Positions 1-7,558 of a stretch of 23,479 nucleotides of DNA are shown one piece after another (position 1 is the stretch's first letter; each line of letters opens with the position of its first letter). A model generated the notes under the pieces. That model was given only the letters and a program-made list of their open reading frames with translations, ran no database searches and had not been told where the DNA came from. The translations under genes were made by a program, and so were the position numbers. The DNA is taken from positions 1 to 23,479 of the IMG/VR virus record IMGVR_UViG_3300034093_002271. One strand, written 5' to 3'. The stretch comes from a virus.

Positions 1-787
1 GCGCTAGCGGTAAAGCAAATAGCTTAGGCCATTGAGCAGCTCCTAGCCCTGATGTTTTAAAGTTATGTAGTTCTTGATAATTTTCAAGAGTAACTTTATC
101 CCAAATTTGATAAAATGGATCTTTTTCTACTAAATCAGAATGCCCAATATTATGTATTTTTTGATGTAGATCTTCTTTTGATCTACATAGACTCCAATGC
201 AACGCAATTAAAGGTGTTTGAATTCTGTTAGCCCCAGAAGCGCTTTTATCAGTCCATCTAGCATAAGTAAAAGTACTACTTTTATGAGTTACTACGCCTT
301 GGTTTTCTCCGTAGAAAGGAGTATTATCCATATTAGCAATTACTAGTACTGTATCATCAATTATTTTATAAGGAGTAGCCCAAGTCATACATAAGTCAAC
401 ACTATCAGCATATCTCTCAACAATAGGGCAGAAATTATAGAAAAACTCTTTTGCATTTAATAGCTGTTCATCGGCATCAAAACTGAAAATCCAGTCATTA
501 GTACACTGAGCTTTTAAAAAATTACGCTCATAGTTATCATTTTCAATAGCTACAGTAGACTGATGAAAATTTTCTTCTATTATAGAAATTTTATTTTCTT
601 TATCTAGCTCTGCTAGTTGTGAAAATAATAAATCAGAGTTAAACGTAAATTTATTACCACTCCAACTTATTCTATCTTTATCTAGCCCTAAAACAATTTC
701 ATCTACGTAGTCATAGTAGCTAGCTATGCTCTTTGGTAGATAGCTAGCATCATAACTTATTAAACTAATAGCACTTTTCTTAAGCAT
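1..787 (-). CDS. Glycosyltransferase-like protein (GT2/GT-A type), 3' end outside window
   Basis: An open frame runs leftward from an ATG at 787 and leaves the window without a stop, giving 262 visible residues. The N-terminus (ISLISYDASYLPKSI) followed by YYDYVDEIVLGLD looks like the first strands of a GT-A fold. The segment around residues 90-107 (NFLKAQCTNDWIFSFDADE) fits the family pattern in which a DxD-like acidic motif (here DADE) binds metal and the nucleotide-sugar. Its start overlaps the stop of the upstream methyltransferase gene by 8 nt (ATGCTTAA), so the two are probably translationally coupled at the end of the sugar cassette. Donor and acceptor are unknown, and the missing C-terminus prevents finer assignment. 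Confidence 0.72.
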   Translation of the reverse strand, partial: MLKKSAISLISYDASYLPKSIASYYDYVDEIVLGLDKDRISWSGNKFTFNSDLLFSQLAELDKENKISIIEENFHQSTVAIENDNYERNFLKAQCTNDWIFSFDADEQLLNAKEFFYNFCPIVERYADSVDLCMTWATPYKIIDDTVLVIANMDNTPFYGENQGVVTHKSSTFTYARWTDKSASGANRIQTPLIALHWSLCRSKEDLHQKIHNIGHSDLVEKDPFYQIWDKVTLENYQELHNFKTSGLGAAQWPKLFALPLA

Positions 788-1538
788 CAGTTACCTGTGT
801 CTTTACTGCAGTTTTAGGCGCTGGTTTAATAACAGGCTTTATTACTTTTTTCTTGATTCCGTATATAGCTACACCGGAGAAATAGGCGTTACTATTACTT
901 GTACTACTATGAGTTCTTTTTTCTTTCCAAGTAACATCTAATTTATCTGCATGTCTTAAGAGTGCTTCTTCTAGTTGCGTAGCATGTAGTGAATTAGAGT
1001 ATTGCGAAAACATAAGTACTGCTTCTGGATTCATAGATAATAATACTTTATCAAAAAATTCATCATATAGAGCTGTATTAATAGGAGTTACATCAAAGAA
1101 ACATACATCAAATTTCTCTTGTTTAGCCCAGTCTACATCTTCAAAATTACTTTCAATAATAGTAATATTATCTAAGTTAACTCCATTATCACCTACTTTA
1201 TAGCGCTGTAGAGTAGCTTCCATTTGGCTTTTCATATTATCCCAAATAAAACCTTCTGGAGCCCACTTTAAGGGTTCTCTATCATCATACTTATAGTTCT
1301 CTACACCTACTACTTTGGTAGTTTTATTACCAAAAGCGGCAGCTACAATAGTAGATCCTCTGTATACGCCAATTTCTAAATATCTTGTATTATCTGGAGC
1401 ACATACGTTATTAATTAATGCTCGCAATCTAGTAGAGCTTAAACCAAATAGTTCACGCTCTCTTTCTGTTAGTTTAGCTTGTCCTTGGTCAGCTAGCTCT
1501 AATGCTGCCTGTACCCATTCTTTTGTAATTTTTCCCAT
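780..1538 (-). CDS. Class I SAM-dependent methyltransferase
   Basis: This 252-aa protein has a Rossmann-type SAM-binding signature near residues 53-80: YLEIGVYRGSTIVAAAF is motif I with acidic E and Gly residues, and VVGVENY ends strand 2 with an acidic residue. Further on, IESNFED and FDVCFFDVTP (about residues 129-153) look like motifs II/III. Small phage and polysaccharide-cluster methyltransferases of this kind often modify sugars or other small substrates, so O- or N-methylation of a cassette sugar is plausible but inferred. The C-terminus from about residue 228 is a Lys/Pro/Val-rich low-complexity tail. A Shine-Dalgarno-like AAGGATAGG lies just before the ATG, formed by the end of the upstream small gene. 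Confidence 0.75.
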   Translation of the reverse strand: MGKITKEWVQAALELADQGQAKLTERERELFGLSSTRLRALINNVCAPDNTRYLEIGVYRGSTIVAAAFGNKTTKVVGVENYKYDDREPLKWAPEGFIWDNMKSQMEATLQRYKVGDNGVNLDNITIIESNFEDVDWAKQEKFDVCFFDVTPINTALYDEFFDKVLLSMNPEAVLMFSQYSNSLHATQLEEALLRHADKLDVTWKEKRTHSSTSNSNAYFSGVAIYGIKKKVIKPVIKPAPKTAVKTQVTDA

Positions 1539-1541
1539 AAC

Positions 1542-1739
1542 CTATCCTTTATTAAATAATTTTTCTAAAAGTATATCAAATAGTATAAAAGGTATATATA
1601 TTATCAGTACTAGTGCACCTAGTATTAGACTTACCACTATAGATAAGCTAATTATCAATACAGTTAATAGTATCCATAGGCTAACAAAAGCAGTTAATAC
1701 CGGTTTTACTTTTCTATTAACCTTTAGAGTTCCTAGCAT
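1542..1739 (-). CDS. Small membrane protein with two predicted transmembrane segments
   Basis: The 65-residue product has a basic N-terminus (about residues 6-12), then two nearly continuous hydrophobic stretches at about residues 15-36 and 39-56, and ends with a charged tail (LLEKLFNKG). It should be an integral inner-membrane protein with both ends on the cytoplasmic side. Its stop lies 3 nt from the methyltransferase start, and its end supplies that gene's ribosome-binding sequence, so it belongs to the same leftward operon. No family is recognised. A membrane anchor for the glycosyltransferases is possible, but nothing in the sequence shows it. Confidence 0.6.
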   Translation of the reverse strand: MLGTLKVNRKVKPVLTAFVSLWILLTVLIISLSIVVSLILGALVLIIYIPFILFDILLEKLFNKG

Positions 1740-1770
1740 ACCAGCTAGTTCTTCTTTAGCTATATATATC

Positions 1771-2514
1771 TTATCTATTTTTAATCTCCGTGTCCAGCGT
1801 TTTATAAAATATTGAGTTTGCCCATTTCGTCTGTAATCTAGCTAGGTTTCTCATTTCCATAGCTACCTTACTACTATCTAGTTGCTTAACTATTTTGTTA
1901 TCTCTAGACTCGTGATGTATTAATCTTACAGGTATTTGATATATTTTTTCTCCACGGTCTCTAGCAGTAAGACAATAGTCAACGTCTCTGTTATATGTCC
2001 ATTCATACTCTGGGGAAAAATCTCCAACGGCATTGATGAAACTTCGTCTAATATAGCAACCTCCGAACGTAGTCCATGCAACTTCTCTTACAGAGTTATA
2101 TTGACCAGTATCACACTCTAACGATTGTTTAAATAACTGTTTGTTTTCAATAATTAAACCACTTCCATAGTGATCTGGTCTATCATCCGTAAATTTTCCT
2201 CCAGCAGATTGTATGATAAAATTATCCTGCACATCCTTTGCAGGGTATAGTAACAAACAACCAAACATTCCTGCTTCTGGATATTTTTCGACGTAGGTTA
2301 AAACCTCTTCAAACCAACCATCATGGTGCGGCGTCATATCTGCATGTAGAATAAATATATCATCATTAGGAAATTTACTCCACATTTTTTGAAACATAAG
2401 ATCTGATCCAATACCTGCATCATCTCTTTCATAGTAAACATCATATTCCCAGAATGTCTGTTTATGTATTTTTATTTCGTGTTCGTTTACATAAGGAGTA
2501 ATTATTTTAACCAT
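1771..2514 (-). CDS. Glycosyltransferase family 2-like protein
   Basis: The 247-aa protein starts directly with a GT-A beta-strand (KIITPYVNEHEI). It has an acidic donor-binding region with FILHADM (residues 54-60) in the place of the DxD motif. The C-terminal half has the usual GT2 acceptor-side signature: FGGCYIRRSFINAVGDFSPE followed by a DVDYCLTARDRG segment containing the D/ED-like catalytic acid. HHESRDN near residue 210 matches the His-rich end of many rhamnosyltransferase-type GT2 enzymes. The ATG at 2514 lies inside the last codons of the upstream 51-aa gene, so the two are overlapped. It probably adds one sugar to a surface or virion glycan; donor and linkage cannot be told. Confidence 0.82.
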   Translation of the reverse strand: MVKIITPYVNEHEIKIHKQTFWEYDVYYERDDAGIGSDLMFQKMWSKFPNDDIFILHADMTPHHDGWFEEVLTYVEKYPEAGMFGCLLLYPAKDVQDNFIIQSAGGKFTDDRPDHYGSGLIIENKQLFKQSLECDTGQYNSVREVAWTTFGGCYIRRSFINAVGDFSPEYEWTYNRDVDYCLTARDRGEKIYQIPVRLIHHESRDNKIVKQLDSSKVAMEMRNLARLQTKWANSIFYKTLDTEIKNR

Positions 2515-2657
2515 GTACCGGATTCCTCAATTTCTGCAATTCTACGCTTTAACCAAGCAATTACTTCTTTATTATCACTTGAAATGTGATCTAATTCATA
2601 CTGTAGACCGGTAAGTATACTACGTTGAAAACTGCTTATAATTTTTCTATTTTCCAT
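2502..2657 (-). CDS. Small charged helical protein, 51 aa, unknown function
   Basis: A 51-codon frame fills the otherwise empty gap between the neighbouring genes. It begins at ATG 2657, 6 nt after the upstream stop, and has GGATAGGATAAC in front as a ribosome-binding sequence. Its TAA overlaps the start of the glycosyltransferase gene. The product begins MENRKIISSFQRSILTGLQY and ends in a long amphipathic, charged segment (EVIAWLKRRIAEIEESGTWLK), so it is probably two helices. Tight packing and operon position support it as a real gene. Similar short proteins occur beside phage enzymes, but I recognise no family. Confidence 0.6.
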   Translation of the reverse strand: MENRKIISSFQRSILTGLQYELDHISSDNKEVIAWLKRRIAEIEESGTWLK

Positions 2658-2663
2658 GTTATC

Positions 2664-3086
2664 CTATCCATGAAGCATATAGCTAGTATCAGAAGTTATT
2701 AAACTACTAAATTTTATATATCTATCACTATTTTTATCCATAAGATCATTAAATCCGTATAAGTCTAGATGTTTAACTTTCATAGATACGCAAAAGGCTA
2801 TAGCTAGTAATCCTGAGCTAACTCCAGCTATATGATACCATTTATATTCATCAAAAAATAACACTCTATGATTATTTTTATACCTTTTATAGTTATCATA
2901 TGTAGTTATAATTGGTTGATAATTATAATTATCTAAATTACCTCTAGTCATAGGATCTAACACACTGGTATCCATAGATACTAATAAATTAGCTTTTTTA
3001 TAGTGAAAGTTAGTTCCTAACACTAGCTGCTTAGTGTTAACTTCACTTATATACGTTCCACCACCTACTATAGAGACGCTACTCAT
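2664..3086 (-). CDS. Short DUF115/GT42-like protein
   Basis: The 140-residue product opens with a Gly-rich nucleotide-binding-like strand (VSIVGGGTYI). Near residues 84-114 it carries WYHIAGVSSGLLAIAFCVSM followed by KVKHLDLYGFND. The order 'Gly-rich strand, then (T/S)SG, then Ala-rich helix, then strand ending G(I/F)D' is shared by DUF115/6-hydroxymethylpterin-pyrophosphokinase-like proteins and CAZy GT42 sialyltransferases. Those are usually over 200 residues, so this one is short. It starts one nucleotide inside the stop of the epimerase-like gene (TAATG) and is part of the sugar cassette. A role in transferring or activating an acidic sugar is an inference, and the assignment is fold-level only. 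Confidence 0.5.
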   Translation of the reverse strand: MSSVSIVGGGTYISEVNTKQLVLGTNFHYKKANLLVSMDTSVLDPMTRGNLDNYNYQPIITTYDNYKRYKNNHRVLFFDEYKWYHIAGVSSGLLAIAFCVSMKVKHLDLYGFNDLMDKNSDRYIKFSSLITSDTSYMLHG

Positions 3087-4093
3087 TAAATTAGTTTATC
3101 TGTCCAAGTTTTAGGAGTTTGATCAGTAATTAACTCAATAGGTAAATGATACTCAAAGTCACGTACCCTTGGTTTTATCCAGTTAACCATTTCTTGTATA
3201 GTTTTATCTGCTGAAATAGCTGCTACGTAGTTAAACTCATTTTTAATTTTAGCACTTGAGCAATATGCATTCTTAACCTCATTAGGTCTATCAGGAAAAT
3301 GCTGTAATGCTGGATACACTTCTGCAAAATGTCCAATTCTATAGGCAAGTTGTTTAATACTCATCTCATTATCGTCTGGGCCAATATTATATACTTGCCC
3401 ACACAGATCTTTACCGCTAATCATTATCTGTTCTACTGCTTTAATACAGTCTAGTACGTTTGAGAAAGATCGTTTTTGTTCTCCATCACCGTATATAATA
3501 ATAGATTTATTCTGACAAATTCTATTTATCATGATTCCTACTACATTTCTAAATGGGTCAAAATACCTCTGCCCTATTCCAATAACATTGTGAGGAACAA
3601 CTGTTACATAGTTTAACCCGTGAATTTTAGATAATAGCTCTAAATGTTGTTCAGCTTGAACTTTAGCTAAGCCATAAGGATCTACAGGCTTTGTAGGCAT
3701 ATCTTCAGTAAATGGAGGAATTTGATCTCCATACCTAGCCATAGAACTACAATTTATAACTAACCTAACTTTACAATGTAATGCTGCTACCGCTACTGCT
3801 AAAGTACCTGATACGATGCTAGTAGCTGTAACTGTTGGAGAAAATACGCTTAAACCCTCATAGGGTAGAGAAGCTGTATGAAATACTGTATCTACGCCTT
3901 CCATATGTTTTTTCAAAAGCTCTATATCTAGTATATCACCTTTAATATATGTAGCTTTTTCAGGAACGTTTTCATCTATCCCACCAATACCATTATCAAT
4001 ACCGATTACCTCATAACCGCCTTGATTAATTAAATATCTAGCAAAGGTACTTCCTAGTAGTCCTGCTATTCCTGTAATAAATACTTTAGTCAT
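3086..4093 (-). CDS. NAD-dependent sugar epimerase/dehydratase (extended SDR)
   Basis: The chosen start is the ATG at 4093, which overlaps the upstream stop as TAATG; a TTG two codons earlier is less likely. The 335-aa product has the Rossmann NAD motif GxxGxxG at residues 8-14 (GIAGLLG), the acidic strand-2 end (IGIDNG), the SSMARYGD substrate region, and the catalytic Tyr-x-x-x-Lys as YGLAK (Tyr140, Lys144). The length fits the UDP-glucose 4-epimerase / NDP-sugar dehydratase family. NVLDCIKAVEQI and YNIGPDD are family-typical C-terminal landmarks. It probably epimerises or reduces the 4-keto sugar made by the adjacent RmlB-like enzyme; exact chemistry is unknown. Confidence 0.88.
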   Translation of the reverse strand: MTKVFITGIAGLLGSTFARYLINQGGYEVIGIDNGIGGIDENVPEKATYIKGDILDIELLKKHMEGVDTVFHTASLPYEGLSVFSPTVTATSIVSGTLAVAVAALHCKVRLVINCSSMARYGDQIPPFTEDMPTKPVDPYGLAKVQAEQHLELLSKIHGLNYVTVVPHNVIGIGQRYFDPFRNVVGIMINRICQNKSIIIYGDGEQKRSFSNVLDCIKAVEQIMISGKDLCGQVYNIGPDDNEMSIKQLAYRIGHFAEVYPALQHFPDRPNEVKNAYCSSAKIKNEFNYVAAISADKTIQEMVNWIKPRVRDFEYHLPIELITDQTPKTWTDKLI

Positions 4094-5070
4094 TACCAAA
4101 CAAATCTTTCTTTAAAATACTTAACAAGTCCAACAATCTCTTTATCAAACTCTTTTCTAGGCAGCCAGCCTAAATCTCTTAATGGTTTACACGAAATAGC
4201 GTACCTTACATCTTGTCCTGGTCTACTATATGTAAAATCTATATGCTCATTATAGTTGGGAATAGAAATATCTACTCTACCCATAAAATAACTATTGATA
4301 ACTTTATATACTGTATCTATATTTTTTTGTTCAAACTCAGACGATATGTTATAAATACGATTACGCTCTGCTACCTCAGAGAGTAACATTATAGCATCAC
4401 ACGTATCTTCTACATGTGTCCAAGTTCTGATAGGGTTTCCGTTATTATGTAACTTAATTTTCTTACCTCTAGAAAGTCTTTTGACTGATAGAGGTATTAG
4501 CTTTTCTGGATATTGATTAGTACCGTAGTTATTAGAAGGCCTAGCAATAATATACTCTAACCCGTTGGTTCTAGCCCAACTTTTAATTAGTAAGTCAGCG
4601 GACGCTTTAGTAGCAGCATAAGGATTACTAGGATTAATAGGCGAGTTTTCATCAAAAATACCAGATATAGTATCTCCATATACTTCATCTGTAGACATCT
4701 GAAAGAATAATGGTTTATCAGCTCTTATAACAATTCTATTACTTACTATATCTAGTAAATTTCTTACGCCTTCTATATTAGACTTAATGAAACTATAGCA
4801 ATTAGCATTACCATTATCTACATCACTCTCAGCCGCTAGATTAAATATAACATCACACTCTGGTAGCCACTTAATATCTTCTATAGCTTCTTCTACAAAC
4901 TTAAAACGTGCAGGAAATCTTGCTAGCATCGTACTAACGTAATCTTTATTAGCTACATAAGTTAACTTATCTATACCATATACGTGCCAGCCATGACTAA
5001 GTAATTTATAAGTTAAGTTAGACCCTATAAAACTAGCACATCCAGTAACTACTGCTATTTTATTAGCCAT
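4093..5070 (-). CDS. rmlB: dTDP-glucose 4,6-dehydratase-like enzyme (RmlB family)
   Basis: This 325-aa protein matches RmlB in length and motifs. It has NAD-binding GCASFIG at residues 10-16, FNLAAESDVD near 76-85, the catalytic triad motif STDEVYG with Thr127-Asp128-Glu129, and Tyr151/Lys155 in YAATK. RPSNNYGTNQYPEKLIP and WTHVEDTCDAI follow. RmlB removes water from dTDP-glucose to give dTDP-4-keto-6-deoxyglucose, the entry point to many deoxy and amino sugars. The middle Gly of the NAD loop is Ser here. The ATG at 5070 overlaps the end of the aminotransferase gene by 8 nt, with AGAGGT as ribosome-binding site. No RmlA thymidylyltransferase is in the window, so the host or another phage region must supply the nucleotide-sugar. 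Confidence 0.9.
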   Translation of the reverse strand: MANKIAVVTGCASFIGSNLTYKLLSHGWHVYGIDKLTYVANKDYVSTMLARFPARFKFVEEAIEDIKWLPECDVIFNLAAESDVDNGNANCYSFIKSNIEGVRNLLDIVSNRIVIRADKPLFFQMSTDEVYGDTISGIFDENSPINPSNPYAATKASADLLIKSWARTNGLEYIIARPSNNYGTNQYPEKLIPLSVKRLSRGKKIKLHNNGNPIRTWTHVEDTCDAIMLLSEVAERNRIYNISSEFEQKNIDTVYKVINSYFMGRVDISIPNYNEHIDFTYSRPGQDVRYAISCKPLRDLGWLPRKEFDKEIVGLVKYFKERFVW

Positions 5071-6052
5071 TTATACCTCTTGTTATAGGAAAACAAATAA
5101 TTCTATCGTATACATATTTAGAATTAGCAAAGCCTCTAAGCGGGTAATAGTACTTTTTAACGTCTCTATCTGCGTAATCAGATATGTTTACCGGCTCTTT
5201 GTGTATTAAAGGTAAGCAGTTTGGAAAAAAGATTTCTGTGTTTTCAGCTAAATGAGGAAATACAGAACAATCTATATCTCTTAATGTATACAGTTCTTTA
5301 TAATAGTTATCTAAATACTGTTTTTGAAGTGAATCTATATCAAAACTACCCCACCATTGCAAGATGCCAGCAGCAGCTAACTCACTCATTTTAAAGTTTC
5401 CACCGCGCTCATTAAAAGCACCGTTTACTAAGCCAAAGTTACAAGCTATTCTTACAGATTCTTCATACTCTTTATCAATAATAACTAAACCTCCTTCACC
5501 AAAACCAATTGGTTTTGTATGATGTAGAGATATAAAAGATGCATTACCTAGATTACAGCTATTAGTACCATTCCAAAAAGAATATGGACTAGCAGCGTTA
5601 TCAAATATGACTTTTTTACCTTTAGTATTATCAAGAATATAGTCTAAGTTTTGTAAATGCCCAAAGCAATTAGTAACTATTACCATGTCAGCGTACTGAC
5701 TTAAATACTGGTCATTTAGATCAATTTGAATATTAGAATCTACGTCTACTACTATAGGACCCTCTGCTGGTCCTTGAGAATTACATGGAAAGGTAAAATC
5801 TTGTGTAGCTACTCTATAGCTTTTATTATCCTGTCTAGACATAGCGTATATAATAGCATGTAAAGCAGTACTACCATTGTTAGTAGCTATAATAGCTTTA
5901 CTATCATCAATTTTTAACATTCGTCTAGCTTCTTCTTCTAAAAACTGAACAGCCATACCATAATTTGTAAACTGATTAGTTTCTTTAGCAGCTATTAGAT
6001 AGCTATCAAAAGATTGTAAATTAAAGGATTTTTTAAGAATAAAATTATTCAT
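5063..6052 (-). CDS. DegT/DnrJ/EryC1/StrS-family PLP aminotransferase
   Basis: The 329-aa product from ATG 6052 (a GTG lies three codons upstream at 6061) has the sugar-aminotransferase features. These are a phosphate-binding TNNGSTALHA segment near residues 57-66, the cofactor Asp in VIFDNAASP (Asp151), and the PLP lysine in SLHHTKPIGFGEGG (Lys180), the family S/T-x-H-x-x-K pattern. Such enzymes aminate 3- or 4-keto nucleotide sugars. With RmlB directly downstream and a NeuD-like acyltransferase upstream, this suggests a dTDP-amino-dideoxy sugar that is N-acylated. It is the first gene after the promoter at 6077-6105, with GAGTGAGAG as ribosome-binding region. It is somewhat short for the family at the C-terminus. 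Confidence 0.88.
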   Translation of the reverse strand: MNNFILKKSFNLQSFDSYLIAAKETNQFTNYGMAVQFLEEEARRMLKIDDSKAIIATNNGSTALHAIIYAMSRQDNKSYRVATQDFTFPCNSQGPAEGPIVVDVDSNIQIDLNDQYLSQYADMVIVTNCFGHLQNLDYILDNTKGKKVIFDNAASPYSFWNGTNSCNLGNASFISLHHTKPIGFGEGGLVIIDKEYEESVRIACNFGLVNGAFNERGGNFKMSELAAAGILQWWGSFDIDSLQKQYLDNYYKELYTLRDIDCSVFPHLAENTEIFFPNCLPLIHKEPVNISDYADRDVKKYYYPLRGFANSKYVYDRIICFPITRGING

Positions 6053-6076
6053 TGCTCTCACTCATTTGTATACTTT

Positions 6077-6105
6077 ATTATAGCAACATTTAATATGCTA
6101 TACAA
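6077..6105 (-). promoter_or_regulatory. Sigma70-type promoter for the leftward sugar operon
   Basis: On the minus strand a TTGTAT -35 box (6105-6100) is followed after exactly 17 bp by a perfect TATAAT -10 box (6082-6077). The predicted transcript starts near 6070, just before the aminotransferase gene. It lies in the only clear gap of the left cassette, so it should drive 6052 down through the left edge. Confidence 0.75.
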
Positions 6106-6125
6106 GCTTTTTATAAAGGCAAGTA

Positions 6126-6893
6126 TTATAGGATTATAGATTCATATACAGCTGACCAGTCGATATATGGAGTAATGCAATGATCTTGTAAATGCGTAGC
6201 CTGTCCTGGTACTGGACATAGTGCGTTTGTTTGCATAAAAGCTTTCCAAGTCCATGAGTCATCGGCAAATACCCCTGCTCTGAGTATCTCAAATTTAAAC
6301 TGTAACCAAGTTCTACCTAGTGCCGCTATAGTTAGAGTTGCACTTGGAATAGTTCTTAGATGCCCGTATGGACCTGCAAATAACTGGCAGCGGCTAGTAA
6401 TATCTATAGTATATCTATCAGGGTAATCATAAGGAACATAAAAACCACTAAATCCATTAACATATAGCTGTTTCATAGCTATAATAGCATTAGATGTGTG
6501 TAAATAATCATCTTCACATACATATATTAGCTCATTTGGATTAGTTTCAGCTATATTTATAATAGCTTCTGTTAAATCTTGAGCAGAGTTAACTACTACA
6601 GGATGATAGTTAGGATATGCATGATTAGCTCTAAGCTCTGGTAAAGGCGTTATAGGTAATACACTAAATTGAGCTACAGTATTATCTCTCATCCAATCAA
6701 GAGTTTCTTGACTAGTCCTATCATCAATAATAATGATTCTATCTTCAGCAGTTAAGCCATTCTGTATAGATTTATAACATTTACGTAAGATCTCTAATTT
6801 ATACTTACCATTCCAACGAGGTATATTTTGGGTACCATCACCTAGTGATCCAGCTGATAAATTAGCCTCACAACTTCTAAACAGAATAATCAT
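6126..6893 (-). CDS. Glycosyltransferase-like protein with GT-A fold
   Basis: The 255-aa protein contains IIIIDDRTSQE at about residues 53-63, the GT2-type strand ending in a nucleotide-binding Asp pair, and LIYVCEDDYLHT near 122-133. In the latter, Glu127-Asp128-Asp129 sits in the position of the metal-binding DxD. The C-terminal part is Trp- and aromatic-rich and holds a possible catalytic acid in GVFADDSWTWKAF. Its start overlaps the acyltransferase stop by 4 nt (ATGA), so the two are translated together. A gap with a new promoter follows it, so it forms the end of an upstream unit. Sugar donor and acceptor are unknown. Confidence 0.65.
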   Translation of the reverse strand: MIILFRSCEANLSAGSLGDGTQNIPRWNGKYKLEILRKCYKSIQNGLTAEDRIIIIDDRTSQETLDWMRDNTVAQFSVLPITPLPELRANHAYPNYHPVVVNSAQDLTEAIINIAETNPNELIYVCEDDYLHTSNAIIAMKQLYVNGFSGFYVPYDYPDRYTIDITSRCQLFAGPYGHLRTIPSATLTIAALGRTWLQFKFEILRAGVFADDSWTWKAFMQTNALCPVPGQATHLQDHCITPYIDWSAVYESIIL

Positions 6894-7510
6894 GGTTTTT
6901 TCCTAATAATTCCTGATTGGAAAAATTCTCTGTCGTTCATATTATCAAATACACACTCACCTGCACTAATAGTATTATCATTACCTATTAGTACTTTAGG
7001 AGTTATAGTAACATTAGCTCCTAAGAAGTTATCATCTCCTATTTTAGCAAAACCCATAATACCACAATAAGGACTAATAATATTGTTATTACCTATACTA
7101 TTATCGTGAGTACTACTAGAGTATACATTAAATATATTAAAGTTACCTATAACAGAATTAGCATTAACCGAAGCAAAACAATTAAATACATTACCTATAC
7201 CCATCTGCGAGGATAAAGATATATAAGCATTAGTAGCTATAGCATTAGGCCAATGAGTTATTGTTTTAGGATAATATTTTAAAAAATGCTCTATAAATAA
7301 CTGTCTCCAAGCTTTATTACCTGTTCCAAGTATGAAAGCAGATTCTTTAGGATAGGTAAAAGGTGCTACTCCTTCGTCACCAATAAGAAAGGCTTTATTA
7401 TCCTTTAAGATAATAAAGCCCCCAAAGTTACTGATTACGTTTCTTAAAAATATTTGTTCAAATACTTCTTGAGCGTATCCACCATTACCTAATATATATG
7501 TTTTTTTCAT
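6890..7510 (-). CDS. NeuD/PglD-like sugar O/N-acyltransferase (left-handed beta-helix)
   Basis: This 206-aa protein follows the NeuD/PglD plan. An N-terminal Rossmann-like nucleotide-sugar-binding domain opens with TYILGNGGYAQEV. A hexapeptide-repeat beta-helix follows from about residue 95 to 190 (IGNVFN, IGNFNI, IGNNNI, IGDDNFLGANV, IGNDNTISAG). His135 in STHDNSIG matches the conserved catalytic histidine of PglD-type N-acetyltransferases. Such enzymes acetylate amino groups of UDP- or dTDP-4-amino-dideoxy sugars, which fits the DegT aminotransferase and RmlB downstream. The start has a weak AAGAG ribosome-binding site. Acetyl-CoA as donor is family knowledge; the specific sugar is inference. 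Confidence 0.85.
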   Translation of the reverse strand: MKKTYILGNGGYAQEVFEQIFLRNVISNFGGFIILKDNKAFLIGDEGVAPFTYPKESAFILGTGNKAWRQLFIEHFLKYYPKTITHWPNAIATNAYISLSSQMGIGNVFNCFASVNANSVIGNFNIFNVYSSSTHDNSIGNNNIISPYCGIMGFAKIGDDNFLGANVTITPKVLIGNDNTISAGECVFDNMNDREFFQSGIIRKKP

Positions 7511-7537
7511 TTAAATCTCTTATATTAGATAACTATT

Positions 7538-7558
7538 ACTTAGTATTAGAAACTAAGT
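7538..7558. repeat. 7-bp inverted repeat spanning the OMP-like gene stop codon
   Basis: ACTTAGT and ACTAAGT form a perfect 7-bp stem with a 7-nt loop that includes the stop codon of the small OMP-like gene. No U-tract follows on the minus strand, so it is not a standard terminator. It may stabilise the mRNA end or weakly separate the two genes. Confidence 0.4.

Noticed and set aside
1315-1815. Plus-strand frame of 166 codons
   Set aside because: It runs antisense to the methyltransferase and small membrane protein, has no ribosome-binding site, and shows no protein motif.
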